Source: Phycisphaerae bacterium (GTDB lineage Bacteria; Planctomycetota; Phycisphaerae; Phycisphaerales; UBA1924). Taken from it: a stretch of DNA of 64,000 nt. Each line of letters starts with the position of its first letter. The first letter of the stretch is position 1. Below, piece after piece: positions 51,015 through 60,637 of this stretch. The notes beneath the pieces are model-generated. The model did not search any database. It had not been told where the DNA came from and saw only the letters and a list, made by a program, of their open reading frames with translations. The stretch is taken from assembly GCA_014192545.1 (NCBI GenBank), contig BJHL01000001.1, positions 482,380-546,379 on the forward strand. The letters are read 5' to 3'. The position numbers were made by a program, and so were the translations under genes.

Positions 51015-53954
51015 TTACTGGGGGCAGGTGCCGCCAGCGAGGACGTTGAAGAAGTCAACCACGTCTTGGTCTTCGGGGAAGACGCCGTTGTTGTTGAAGT
51101 CGATGTCTTGGCAGCCCAGGACTGCATCGCAGGTCGTGGGGTTGCCGCCGGCGAGGACGTCGAAGAAGTCAACCACGTCTTGATCTTCGGGGAAGACGCC
51201 GTTCTGGTTGAAGTCGATGCTGTCGCAAGCGACGATGCCGTTGGCGAGGTCCAAGTCGGCTTGGTTGATGACGCCGTCGCAGTTGATGTTGCCTTGAGCC
51301 CAACCACCGTTGGTGCCCAGGTTGGCCGTGACGATGGCCACGTCGGCAGCGTCGCGCACGCCGTCGAGGTTCACGTCACCAGCAACCGTGCCCAAGACGA
51401 CCGTGAGCAGTTCGTCAAGGTCGGCACAGTTGATGACCAGGTCACCGTTGATGTCGGCTGAAAGGTCAGCGCGAGCAGCTTCGGCGGTTTCGGTCGCCCA
51501 GTCAATGTTGGTGTCCGTCGCGCTGAGGATCTGCGTGCGGACGTAATCAAGGTCAACCGCGTCGATGCGGTTGTCGGTTGCAGCAGCAACGCCGTCGTTG
51601 CCGTCAGCACCGATGGGCAGCCAGCCGCGGGTCGTGCCCGTCACGCTGTTCGCAACGTCACCGCGAGCATCGCCAGCGGCGTAGGGCTTGCCGGTGGCGA
51701 GAACGGTGCCGAAGAAGTTGCCACCAAAGGCGGTGTCAACTGCGGTGAAGCCAGCCTTGCGGTCAAGCTTGCCGGTAGCGGGGTCGATGGCCAGACCATC
51801 GGCCCAGTAGCGGACGTCCATGCGATCGGCATTGGCGCCCACGCGACCGAAGTTGCCGTCGCCGCTGAAGTCACCGAGGATTTCGATGCTTGCCTTGCTG
51901 CCGGCGTTCCAGGTCACGGTTGCGCCATCGTTACGGTCGGTCCAAGCAGCGATGAGGCCAGCCGCGTCGTTGAGGTTGCGGAGGCCGTCGTTGTTGAAGT
52001 CGCCCATCACGCGGTTGAGGCTGAGTGCGCCGCTCAGAGCTGCGCCGTAGCCAACCGTCGTGCCATCTTGCAGCGTGAAGGTCGTGGCTGCGCCGGTGGT
52101 GCCGTCGCTGTAGGTTTGACCAGTCACACGGCGAGGAGCCTGACCGACGTTACCGGCAGCGCCAGCAGCGCCGTTGCCGCTGGTGCCGAAGGCTTGGTAG
52201 CGTGCTTGTGAGTACACGACCGTGCCGCGGATGTTGTCTTGCGTGAACTGGACGCGGCCGCTGTTGAGGCCGAAAGTGACGCCGTCGTTGCCTTGGAGGT
52301 AGTCAGTTGCGGTGAGGGGAATCAGCAGCGTTGCAGCGAATTCGCCGGGGCTGAAGAGGTTGATGGGGTTGGTGGGGTTGGCGTTGAAGGCGTTGATCGA
52401 ACGCGTGATGTTGTTGAGGAACTCAGCCGAGCTGTTGTTGTCCATGTTGGCAGCAACGGGGAACTGAGCGCGGAGAGCGTTCTCCGCAGTGATTTCAGCG
52501 GGGGTCAGGCCGCTCCAGCCGTAGCCACCGTCAGCGGCGGGGGCGAGGAGGGGGTTGCCGATGGTGGCGAAGATGGCCTTGCCACCGATTTGCCAGCCGT
52601 CAACCGTGCGAGCGACGCCCGTGCTGGGGTCGATTTCGCCGCGGAGGCCGTTGTCGAGGATGGTGTTGCCAGCCTCGCTGCCGCCGTTGCTGCGGGGACG
52701 GATGAAGTCACCGGTGCGGCCGTTGAGGTTCTTGGAGACTGAGAGGATGTCGCAGAAGGGGGCTTCGCTCGTGCGCCAGCTGTCGCCACCGACGTAGCCG
52801 ATCGTGAGGCGGTGGTAGCGAACGGTTTCGCGCACGTTGCCGGTGCCGTTCTTGTTGCTGGGGAGCCAGCTCGGGCCGGGGGTGTCGGTCGCGGCGCTGT
52901 TGTTCACGTTGCCCACGTACTCGCCAATGCCCCAGCTCGGATCGACGCCGATGCTGTTCATGAAGGCGTTGTGCGTGCCCGAGCCGACGTCACGGTTGAT
53001 GAAGTGGATGTTTTCGCCGGTGCTGGTACGACCAGTCAGAGCCAGGTGCTGAAGGTCGGTGAAGGTGATCTGCGAGATGCCCACGCCGAAGTTGGCGATG
53101 GGGGCGATGGGTGCCCAAGCGATCTGCGTATCGAAGATCGTGTTGTCGTTGGCTTGGCTGGGAACGCCCGTGTAGAGGTTCAGGGGCGACGCACCGAGGT
53201 TGACCAATGCGTTGCTGCCACCAGCACCCGATGAGCCACCTGTGCGGTTGACGTTGGTGCGGGGGTTGGTGCCGTAGCCGACTTGACCAGGACTACGCGA
53301 AGCCAAAGCATCGCCAGCCGTGCCAGCTTGGATCGTCCAGAGCGTGGGGACGTCAACGGGAGCGGCAGTGTTCTGCATGCCCGTGTTCGCGCCGGGGTTC
53401 ACGTTGCCACCTTGCCAAGCAGCCGCGCGGTACTTGTTGACACCGCTGGTGATTGCGCGGAAAGGAGCCGCACCGGGGTTGGCGGTGGTGTGGATCCAGC
53501 TGACTGCACCGCTGGGGAGACCGCCTGAGCCCAAGAACTGCTGAGCATTCACGAAGGCGGGGTTGGTCAGTGCCGAGCTCATGCTGGGCAGGGTGCTGTT
53601 AGCGGAGTTGGGGGTGAATTCGCCGCCAGCGCCCTTGCCGCCCCAATCAACCAGCTCTTGCACGCCCGAGACGCTGCCGACAGCGCGGTACTGGACGATG
53701 TAGTAGTTGCCCGGGAGGTAGCCAGCGCCTTGGGCGGTGGTGGGCAGCAGGTCGATGAGCGGATCGAACGCGGGCGTACGCACGGTATCGCCGTCAACGT
53801 CGATGAAGTCGTTGGCAACTTGGGGAGCTTGCAGCAGGTTCTGCAGCAGCGTTGCACCGTAGAGGTTGACAACATACGGAGCCTGGGCATTAGCAACGCT
53901 CACCGCGCCGCCGCACGCCGCAATCATCAAAAGGGCCTTGGTCGAATTCTTCAT
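51015..53954 (-). CDS. Large secreted protein: phosphate-binding-protein-like N-terminus, one EF-hand-type dockerin and two GC-type dockerin-like modules
   Basis: 979 residues from the ATG at 53954 (MKNSTKALLMIAACGGAVSV, then ANAQ). The N-terminal half (VNLYGATLLQNLLQAPQVAN; HFINRDVGSGTHNAFMNSIG; VRETVRYHRLTIGYVGGDSW) recalls PstS-type periplasmic binding proteins: the RDVGSGTH segment fits their ligand loop (R..GSGT). At about 665-860 are scattered calcium-loop-like segments (GDFNNDGLRNLNDAAGLIAA; GDFSGDGNFG; VDLDYVRT). A classical dockerin-like pair follows (GDVNLDGVRDAADVAIVTAN; GNINCDGVINQADLDL). The last 70 residues are the CDSIDFNQNGVFPEDQDVV and CQDIDFNNNGVFPEDQDVV modules. It probably functions at the cell surface; ligand unknown. 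AT-poor and strongly expressed in style. Confidence 0.8.
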   Translation of the reverse strand: MKNSTKALLMIAACGGAVSVANAQAPYVVNLYGATLLQNLLQAPQVANDFIDVDGDTVRTPAFDPLIDLLPTTAQGAGYLPGNYYIVQYRAVGSVSGVQELVDWGGKGAGGEFTPNSANSTLPSMSSALTNPAFVNAQQFLGSGGLPSGAVSWIHTTANPGAAPFRAITSGVNKYRAAAWQGGNVNPGANTGMQNTAAPVDVPTLWTIQAGTAGDALASRSPGQVGYGTNPRTNVNRTGGSSGAGGSNALVNLGASPLNLYTGVPSQANDNTIFDTQIAWAPIAPIANFGVGISQITFTDLQHLALTGRTSTGENIHFINRDVGSGTHNAFMNSIGVDPSWGIGEYVGNVNNSAATDTPGPSWLPSNKNGTGNVRETVRYHRLTIGYVGGDSWRTSEAPFCDILSVSKNLNGRTGDFIRPRSNGGSEAGNTILDNGLRGEIDPSTGVARTVDGWQIGGKAIFATIGNPLLAPAADGGYGWSGLTPAEITAENALRAQFPVAANMDNNSSAEFLNNITRSINAFNANPTNPINLFSPGEFAATLLIPLTATDYLQGNDGVTFGLNSGRVQFTQDNIRGTVVYSQARYQAFGTSGNGAAGAAGNVGQAPRRVTGQTYSDGTTGAATTFTLQDGTTVGYGAALSGALSLNRVMGDFNNDGLRNLNDAAGLIAAWTDRNDGATVTWNAGSKASIEILGDFSGDGNFGRVGANADRMDVRYWADGLAIDPATGKLDRKAGFTAVDTAFGGNFFGTVLATGKPYAAGDARGDVANSVTGTTRGWLPIGADGNDGVAAATDNRIDAVDLDYVRTQILSATDTNIDWATETAEAARADLSADINGDLVINCADLDELLTVVLGTVAGDVNLDGVRDAADVAIVTANLGTNGGWAQGNINCDGVINQADLDLANGIVACDSIDFNQNGVFPEDQDVVDFFDVLAGGNPTTCDAVLGCQDIDFNNNGVFPEDQDVVDFFNVLAGGTCPQ

Positions 53955-54154
53955 GGCATGATCTCTCTTTGCAAAGTCGACACTATTCTTGCAAGCTGCG
54001 CACGAACGCAACTTGGCACCACCACGTTGGAGCGCACAGAGCGCACCATCGCACCCCTAGTAAAGCACAATGTCCAATTAGGTCTTGTCAAAATCGCGCT
54101 GAGATTGCGCGAACTCTACAAGCACCAGTTGACTCGCTGCACACTGCCGCTGCG

Positions 54155-54184
54155 CAACAAAACAAGCCGGAGCGACTCCGGCTT
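54155..54184 (-). terminator. Intrinsic terminator of the prepilin-like gene
   Basis: AAGCCGGAG-CGA-CTCCGGCTT, then GTTTTGTTG on the minus strand. Confidence 0.82.
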
Positions 54185-54207
54185 GCTGTCTTGCTGAATA
54201 ACACTGC

Positions 54208-55281
54208 TTACGGGTTGGCCGGCAGCACCTGATCCACGCCGTTGTCGCCGCTGATGCTCCAGAACTTCTCACCCCAGAGCTTCTTCTTAACCGTTTGCGA
54301 CACAAAGGTGTTCTCAACGTGGCCATCGACGAAGACGAAGTTGCTTGAGCCACCCACATCGTCCTTGCCGGTGTGATGGCGACCAACAGCCATCAAGCCA
54401 CTAAAGGCATTGGCAATGATGCCTTCGGATGCATCCTTGGTGAACTTGGTCTGGCGCCATGTGCTCGCATCCAGATCGGGATACCGCCAAGTTGCGGCGC
54501 CAGTTGACGAGATCGGGGCATCTGTGGGCCGGTCCGCACGATTACCAGGGCGGGTGAAGGGCGTGAGCGGACGGTGGGACTTCATGCGGTTGTTGTCATT
54601 GGGGTCACGCATCGACTGCCAGTTCACGCCGTACGCAAGCTCAGCACCCAGGATTGTTCCTGAAGCACCACGCGCACTGCCGTCAACGAGCGAAACATCA
54701 ACGAAGCGGTTCACGCGGGCGTTACCAGCTTCAGAGAAGAACTTGTTCCGCGGGAAGAGGGCATCGTTGCCGCCGTATGCAATGCGCTTGACCTGACGAT
54801 CCACAGGCGTTGCGCCAGGGCTGGCTTGGTTACCACCCAAGGCCTCTTGTCCGGGTTCCCAGTCTTCGGGGTTGCTGCCGGGGTTCGTACGCGGTGCGCC
54901 ACCATTCGGCAACGACGGGCACTCGAAGGCTTCTTCGGGAACTTGGCCGTCGTTGAAAAGGAAGTACGACCAGTGGATATAGCCGTTAGCCGGGTCGGTC
55001 CCTTGTTGGTCTGCAAGACGCCACGCGAAGCTGGAGGGATCGGGGTCACGGGCGTACAGGTATGAGGCCGGGAACGTCTTGTACGTCACCGTGTAGATCG
55101 AGACGCCTTGGCCAACTGCGCGAATGTTCGCTTGGCACTTGAGCTGGCGAGCACTTTCACGCGCCGCGCCGAGCGAAGGCAGCAGAATGCCGATCAGCAA
55201 AGCGATGATGGCGATTACGACAAGCAGCTCAATGAGCGTAAAGCCGCGAGTGGAACGACGTTGGGTCATCTGGGCGAGCAT
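54208..55281 (-). CDS. Type II secretion/type IV pilin-like protein (planctomycete major prepilin type)
   Basis: 357 residues. The prepilin peptidase site and N-terminal helix are [20 protein letters not shown], then [20 protein letters not shown]. This N-terminus is shared with the DUF1559 group and other planctomycete pseudopilins. The C-terminal [11 protein letters not shown] ('H-X9-DG' type ending) is also typical. It is processed at Gly-Phe and probably assembled into, or exported by, a pseudopilus. The start is uncertain between 55281 and 55269; neither has a clear Shine-Dalgarno. It lies downstream of the M16-like gene on the same strand and has its own terminator. Confidence 0.85.
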   Translation of the reverse strand: MLAQMTQRRSTRGFTLIELLVVIAIIALLIGILLPSLGAARESARQLKCQANIRAVGQGVSIYTVTYKTFPASYLYARDPDPSSFAWRLADQQGTDPANGYIHWSYFLFNDGQVPEEAFECPSLPNGGAPRTNPGSNPEDWEPGQEALGGNQASPGATPVDRQVKRIAYGGNDALFPRNKFFSEAGNARVNRFVDVSLVDGSARGASGTILGAELAYGVNWQSMRDPNDNNRMKSHRPLTPFTRPGNRADRPTDAPISSTGAATWRYPDLDASTWRQTKFTKDASEGIIANAFSGLMAVGRHHTGKDDVGGSSNFVFVDGHVENTFVSQTVKKKLWGEKFWSISGDNGVDQVLPANP

Positions 55282-55512
55282 GGAGAGTGTCCGTCCATTG
55301 GCTCAACATCACGCAGCGACACGCTTGCGGAAATTGAGATGGGGTTTCAAGTGGATGTATATTCCCATGCTGCGTCGATCTTCGCGTTCACATTGTGTGA
55401 AGATGAAGTGAAGATGTATTGACAATCCTGTGAATGTAAAGAAATTGTTACGTCTTTACAAAGATCGCGTCATTTCTGCCGTCTTTTCAACACCCAATCA
55501 CGGGGTTGTAAA
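55282..55512. other. AT-rich gap upstream of the prepilin-like gene
   Basis: 231 bases, clearly more AT-rich than the rest of the window at 55370-55510. On the minus strand TTTACA followed 16-17 bases later by TACATC/ACATCT may be a promoter. No gene is seen. Confidence 0.4.
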
Positions 55513-57057
55513 TCAATTATCCCGTTTTACCGGTACTGACTCGACCGGTGCCGCGCCCGCCGTCGCGGGACGCAGCACGATACTCGTCGCAGGGTCGCCG
55601 TTCACGATTGCCTGCAACTGATCGCGCACCTGCTCGGGCGTGACTTGCATCACGATGCCCGGCACGGTCATCAACTTGCCCGTGTCAATCCCTGTGTAGG
55701 CGTACGACTCAAGAATCAATCCCCAGACGCCTTCGTTGATCAATCGATCCTGCCACAGCTTCTGTTGCGCGGCCTGCGCTTCAAGCATTTCGCCTTCGGT
55801 GGGTCCTTGCTGGGCAAACGCCCGCAATTCGCTGAGCATCAGCGCGTGAATCTCATCAGCCTTCGCCGGCGGCGCAGTCGCCACGCCGACAAACAGCCCC
55901 ATGCCCGGGAATGTCGACGCTGGATTGAGCGTCCACGAAATGCCGCCACGCGTCTCGCGATCAGGCAACACTTCCTTGAGCTTCGCATCAAATCGCCGCG
56001 TTGCAATGCGCGCCGCCATCTGCAGCGGCAACATGCGGTCGTAATCCTGCTCATCACACGCCCAAAACGACCACGAAACCACCGCACGTGGCGTCACGCT
56101 GGGCATCGCGCGATCAACAGTCACTGTCGAAGTCGACTTGACGATGCGCCGCAAATCAGCGTTCGTCGCCGTCGTCACGAGCGGTCGCTCAGGCAGCGAC
56201 GCAAAGTATCGCTGTGACAACTCAAAGACCATTTCGCGTGGCACCCTGCCCACAAAGCCGACTTCAATTGGCGCAGTCGCGATAAGTTTTTCAAGCCACG
56301 CCTGTGCTTTCTCAACCGTAATCGCTTCGACCTGCTCGCGCGTCAATCCACGCCCGCGTACGTCATCTTTCGGAAAAATTGCATCTGCCATCACATGCGG
56401 AAACGCCGAGCGCGTGCCGCGCATGCGCGAATCAATCTCTTTGAGCTGCTCTTGCTTCCACGATTCGATCGCATCGGCCTCAATCACCGGCTTGGTGAGC
56501 AGCCAGTACGCCAATTGGAACTGCATCTCGATATGCACATTGTCGCCTGCGACTGTCAGTCGGGCGTAATCGCCCGCCACTTCGCCCGTTGTGCCAACGT
56601 TCCAACCCTTGAGTTTGGCTTTCAGTTCCGTGTGACTCAGGTCCTTGGTTGCTGGCTTCTTCCACGCCATCATCGCCGCTTCGGTCAGTCCGCGGGTGCT
56701 GGCATCCTCTTGCAGACCGCCGCCATACAAAGCAACTTGAATTTGTCCCGTCTGCTTTTCATTCGGAAAATACCGGTGCGACACGCGCACGTTGTTCGTC
56801 AAAACACCCGTCCACATCGACGCTGAAAACACTTCCGTCTGCTCGCGCCACTCGCCAAAAGCTGGCCGCTGATCCATCGGAATCAGCCATCGCTCTTCGA
56901 CGCGCTTGGGCTGCGTGGGTACAACATCCGTCGGCGGCGGCACGACCTGCGCGCTGGCAGACAGTGAAAGGGCCAGTGAAAGGGCCAGTGAAAGGGCCAG
57001 CGAAAGAACCAACGACATCGCACCTGCACACAGCTTCACGTTGTTACCCAGCGTCAT
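55513..57057 (-). CDS. M16-family peptidase-like protein lacking the zinc motif
   Basis: 514 residues from the ATG at 57057 (AAGGA upstream). The signal peptide core is a repeat, LVLSLALSLALSLALSLSAS. The body follows the M16 (pitrilysin/processing peptidase) plan: an N-terminal lobe with RYFPNEKQTGQIQVALYGGG, then DVRGRGLTREQVEAITVEKA, FVGRVPREMVFELSQRYFAS and a C-terminal lobe with MAARIATRRFDAKLKEVLPD. The catalytic HxxEH expected near residue 130 is replaced by TRGLTEAAMMAW, so it is probably an inactive, structural or partner subunit. The next gene upstream is the helicase-nuclease. Confidence 0.75.
   Translation of the reverse strand: MTLGNNVKLCAGAMSLVLSLALSLALSLALSLSASAQVVPPPTDVVPTQPKRVEERWLIPMDQRPAFGEWREQTEVFSASMWTGVLTNNVRVSHRYFPNEKQTGQIQVALYGGGLQEDASTRGLTEAAMMAWKKPATKDLSHTELKAKLKGWNVGTTGEVAGDYARLTVAGDNVHIEMQFQLAYWLLTKPVIEADAIESWKQEQLKEIDSRMRGTRSAFPHVMADAIFPKDDVRGRGLTREQVEAITVEKAQAWLEKLIATAPIEVGFVGRVPREMVFELSQRYFASLPERPLVTTATNADLRRIVKSTSTVTVDRAMPSVTPRAVVSWSFWACDEQDYDRMLPLQMAARIATRRFDAKLKEVLPDRETRGGISWTLNPASTFPGMGLFVGVATAPPAKADEIHALMLSELRAFAQQGPTEGEMLEAQAAQQKLWQDRLINEGVWGLILESYAYTGIDTGKLMTVPGIVMQVTPEQVRDQLQAIVNGDPATSIVLRPATAGAAPVESVPVKRDN
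56963..57010. repeat. 12-base tandem repeat inside the signal peptide of the M16-like gene
   Basis: Three exact AGTGAAAGGGCC units and one degenerate unit encode the (Leu-Ala-Leu-Ser) repeats of the hydrophobic core. Being in-frame (12 bases), gain or loss of units would change only the length of the signal helix. Confidence 0.88.
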
Positions 57058-57120
57058 ACTTCTTCCTTCGTTCTTCCAAATCTCGTTCTTCCAACTCTGT
57101 CTGACTCGCATCAGCAAGCT

Positions 57121-60100
57121 CTATCCAAGCAACCTGCAGGGCCCGTTGCAATCACTCGCGCGGGTGAACTCACCCGCCAACATGCCGCGAACCGCTTTGT
57201 CGATCCGGTCGCGAACCTTGTCCAGCCGCATCGCTTCAAACGGCAACACGCCGCGCTGGCCCACAGCCAGACACCAATATTCGGCTTGACCGCCCGCCAA
57301 GGTTCGACCTTCTTGAGCTTCGCCAGTTCCATCACCAGTTTCTGACCCAAACCCGTGCGCAACCGCCATCGCATACACGCCCAATTGCAAGTCATCGCGC
57401 TTGGGCTCAAGCAGCTTGTTCCACGCCCGCCCGGCTTTGTAATCAATCACGCGGAATCCGCCGCTCGACAACTGGTCCACGCGATCAATCTTGGCCGTAA
57501 ACGAGTGCTGCGCGCCATCCACAACGTACGGAAACACAACAACCCGTTCGGTTTCGAGCACCATCGCCGACTCATCGTGGAGCATGCGATAGCACGTTGT
57601 CAGTTGAGCCGACAATTGCCCCAGTTGTTCGCCCAAAATGCCGTCGCGCTCTTGCAGATTCGCCATCGCCAGCTCGCGCAGCAACGCCGACTTGCCCAGT
57701 CGCAGCAAATCATGCAGCGCAGGCTTGGTCGTCCCCTCGGCATCAGCCAGCGCCCACGCCTGATAAAACTTTTCCAAAGCCGCATGAGCCGCATTGCCCA
57801 ACTGCTGCGGATCACTCTCGCCCTCGCTCAGCCCCACAACATATTTCAGATACCAACACCGCGGGCAACGCTCATACGCATCAATAGACGAAAAACTCAG
57901 CCGCAGCGGCGGCACCAGCGCCCGCATGCCGCCCGCGTTCGCACCATCCGCCCGCACTTGCCGATTTCTCGCCTGCAGCGCGCGCGTCAACGTCGCGAGC
58001 AGCGCGTCCTGTGCAGTTTCGTCCCCCTCGCCACTGGCCATGGCTCGCAGCGATGCTTCATCAACGCCCTTCTCCACGCCCGCAATCATCGCGAGTTGCG
58101 TCGCGGTTGTCAGCAGCGTTCGCTGTGCCTGCGCCAGTGCACCTGGCTCGCTCGCGCCCACAGTTTCCGCCTGTTCGCACGCTGCCGCTGCCTGCAAGCG
58201 TGCTTCGCGCCGCATCGCTTCATACACATCGCTCGCGTCACCAGCTTGCTCGCTCGCATCCGTCAAGTCATCGCGAGATGCCACAACCACGCCGCCGCGC
58301 CGAGCCTGCTCAAGCACGTCTTTCGCATGCACCCGCGTCACGGGCAATCCCACCGGCGCATCCAGCGTCAGTTCATCAAAGAAATGCATCGCCGCCGATG
58401 ACCGCTTGCCCTTGTGCTTGGCCATCACAATCAGCCGCCGCTTCGCTCGCGTGCACGCCACGTAAAACAGCCGGCGTTCCTCGTCCTGATGCGTCGAGAC
58501 TTCATCAAGCATCGCCACTTCATCCAGTAGCCCAGGGGGCAACTGCGACTCGCTGCCATCGCGCTGCTTGCTCGGAAATCCGTTGGGCGGATTGACTCGG
58601 CACACAAAAACCGTGTCAAATTCCAGACCCTTGCTGCTGTGAGCAGTCAGCAGTTGCACCTTGCCCGGCGCGTCATCGCCAACATCGCTGGCATCGGTCT
58701 GCTCGTCATCGCGTTCCGTCGCTTGCTCAACATCGCCCAATCTTCCAACACTGCGAAAACCCGGATCAACCTCTTGCAGCTCTTGGAAGTACTTCCAAAA
58801 GCTCCGCAAATCACCGGGCGGCTCAAAGTTCACGCGCCGCGAACGCGCGAGCCCCAGCAGCGTGACCAGCGCACTCACCCGCGCCGCTCGCTGTCGCTGT
58901 GGCAGCAGTTCCGCATGCGCGACGCCCGTCCGCAGCATGATCGCTTCCAGTGCTTCGTCACCAGGCAGTGCGAGCAGTTCCTGTCGCATCGCTTCATGCA
59001 GCGCAAGCACGCGCATCGCCGTCAGCGCAGGCACCGATTGCTGCTCTTGCGTTTGTTCTTGCAACTGGCCCCGCAGCCACGCCGCATACTCGCCCGGATG
59101 TTCAACGCCCTCAGCCCCCAACTCCGCACGCTTGCGCACATCGCGATACGCCAGCTCCCACCGCATCACCGTTTGTGCATCAAGCCCGTAAGGGGCCCTC
59201 GTCAGAATCCTTCGCACACACCACGTTACATCAGGCGACAGACACCACTGCACCCACGCGAGCACGTCTTCCACGCCCGCGTCATCCAGCACGCCAAGCT
59301 CGCGCCTTCGCTCCCACGGAATCCCTTCCAGCGACAACGTGCCCGCAACATGATCCAGGTGCGTGTGCGTGCGCGCAATCACCGCATACTCGCTCCACTT
59401 CACTTTCTCGCCCAGTGCCAGCCGCTGCTTGCGATCCATCGCAATCATCGCCGCAATCAGCGGTGCGTCACCCTTCTCATCGTCCATGCTCACCAGTTCA
59501 ACGCTGGAAAGTCCCGCATTCTCACGCGGCTGCATGGTCTTGTCGGGCTTGAAGCGATGATGCGCCCGCGAAATGATCGCATTGCCCGTTTCGATGATCG
59601 CATTGCCCGAGCGATAGTTCGTGCCCAGCGTGATGACTTCGTGCGATGACCACACTTGCGCAAAGCGTTCAAACGCAAACTGATCCGCCCCGCGAAACGC
59701 GTAAACCGCCTGGTCATCATCGCCCACGACAAAGATCGACGAACCCGTCGCCTGAGGCGGGCACAACAACTTCGCCAGCTCAATCTGCCCTGCGTTGCAA
59801 TCCTGAAATTCGTCAATCACCAGTGCCTTGATTTCACTCTGCACCAGCGCCCGCACAGCCGCATGCTCGCGCAGCAACATCACAGGCAGCAAAAGCAGAT
59901 CATGAAAACTCATCCAGCCGCGCTTCCAACTTTCGCGCGACACAAAGTCATACGCCCGCGTCATCTGCTCAAAGTGCGCCAGTTCCTGCATCGCCACTTC
60001 GAGAGGCCGATCATTCTGCTCACCAAGAAACGCCTTCGCGCCATTCTCGCGTTGCTCTGCGGCGAATGCAATCGCTCGCTTGGGCAACACACCCCTGTCC

Positions 60101-60621
60101 GCCATCGCACTGCAAATCGCTTCAATGCGCCCGGCAATTGCGCCAAGCCCCTCGCTGCGCAAGTTGGGAAACAAATCGAGTGACTCAATTGCCTGCTTCA
60201 CCAGTCTTCTGCGTTGCGCCGGATCAATCATCACCAGTCGCGAAGGCAATCCCAATTCCGCCCCAAATCGCCGCACCAGCGACGCACCAAGCCCGTGCAG
60301 CGTGCTCGCCCGCACGCGTTCTGCCGCCACGGGCGACAGCAACTTGCCCAGCCGCTCGCGCAGCTCGCGCGCCGCCTTCACGGTAAATGTCGCCGCCACA
60401 ATCTGCTGCGGCTCCACGCCCTTCTCGCGCACCAGCCACGCGATGCGCTGCGTAATGACGCGCGTCTTGCCAGTACCAGGCCCCGCCAGCACCACCAGCG
60501 CCTTGCCCTCATGCGTCACGCACCGCGTCTGCGCCGTGTTCAATCCTTGCAAAAGCGTCTCAGCAACTTTCACTTTGCCTTCACCACCTAACAGCGACAT
60601 GTCCGCGTCTCGCTTGGCCAC
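57121..60621 (-). CDS. UvrD/PcrA-type superfamily 1 helicase fused to a PD-(D/E)XK nuclease domain
   Basis: 1166 residues. Helicase motifs: I VVLAGPGTGKTRVITQRIAW, Ia AATFTVKAARELRER, II VIDEFQDCN, III VVGDDDQAVYAFRGA, IV YRSGN, V LLTAHSSKGLEFDTVFV, VI RRLFYVACTRAKRRLIV. After a charged linker comes a RecB-like nuclease: SFSSIDAYERCPRCWYLKYV, TAKIDRVDQ (Asp) and FRVIDYKAG (D-x-K). Cys residues in CPRC and the final CNGPC suggest an AddB/Cas4-type iron-sulphur cluster. It is probably a double-strand-break processing or repair enzyme. A GTG start at 60621 has GGAG upstream. Confidence 0.9.
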   Translation of the reverse strand: MAKRDADMSLLGGEGKVKVAETLLQGLNTAQTRCVTHEGKALVVLAGPGTGKTRVITQRIAWLVREKGVEPQQIVAATFTVKAARELRERLGKLLSPVAAERVRASTLHGLGASLVRRFGAELGLPSRLVMIDPAQRRRLVKQAIESLDLFPNLRSEGLGAIAGRIEAICSAMADRGVLPKRAIAFAAEQRENGAKAFLGEQNDRPLEVAMQELAHFEQMTRAYDFVSRESWKRGWMSFHDLLLLPVMLLREHAAVRALVQSEIKALVIDEFQDCNAGQIELAKLLCPPQATGSSIFVVGDDDQAVYAFRGADQFAFERFAQVWSSHEVITLGTNYRSGNAIIETGNAIISRAHHRFKPDKTMQPRENAGLSSVELVSMDDEKGDAPLIAAMIAMDRKQRLALGEKVKWSEYAVIARTHTHLDHVAGTLSLEGIPWERRRELGVLDDAGVEDVLAWVQWCLSPDVTWCVRRILTRAPYGLDAQTVMRWELAYRDVRKRAELGAEGVEHPGEYAAWLRGQLQEQTQEQQSVPALTAMRVLALHEAMRQELLALPGDEALEAIMLRTGVAHAELLPQRQRAARVSALVTLLGLARSRRVNFEPPGDLRSFWKYFQELQEVDPGFRSVGRLGDVEQATERDDEQTDASDVGDDAPGKVQLLTAHSSKGLEFDTVFVCRVNPPNGFPSKQRDGSESQLPPGLLDEVAMLDEVSTHQDEERRLFYVACTRAKRRLIVMAKHKGKRSSAAMHFFDELTLDAPVGLPVTRVHAKDVLEQARRGGVVVASRDDLTDASEQAGDASDVYEAMRREARLQAAAACEQAETVGASEPGALAQAQRTLLTTATQLAMIAGVEKGVDEASLRAMASGEGDETAQDALLATLTRALQARNRQVRADGANAGGMRALVPPLRLSFSSIDAYERCPRCWYLKYVVGLSEGESDPQQLGNAAHAALEKFYQAWALADAEGTTKPALHDLLRLGKSALLRELAMANLQERDGILGEQLGQLSAQLTTCYRMLHDESAMVLETERVVVFPYVVDGAQHSFTAKIDRVDQLSSGGFRVIDYKAGRAWNKLLEPKRDDLQLGVYAMAVAHGFGSETGDGTGEAQEGRTLAGGQAEYWCLAVGQRGVLPFEAMRLDKVRDRIDKAVRGMLAGEFTRASDCNGPCRLLG

Positions 60622-60637
60622 ACATCACTCCCGCACG

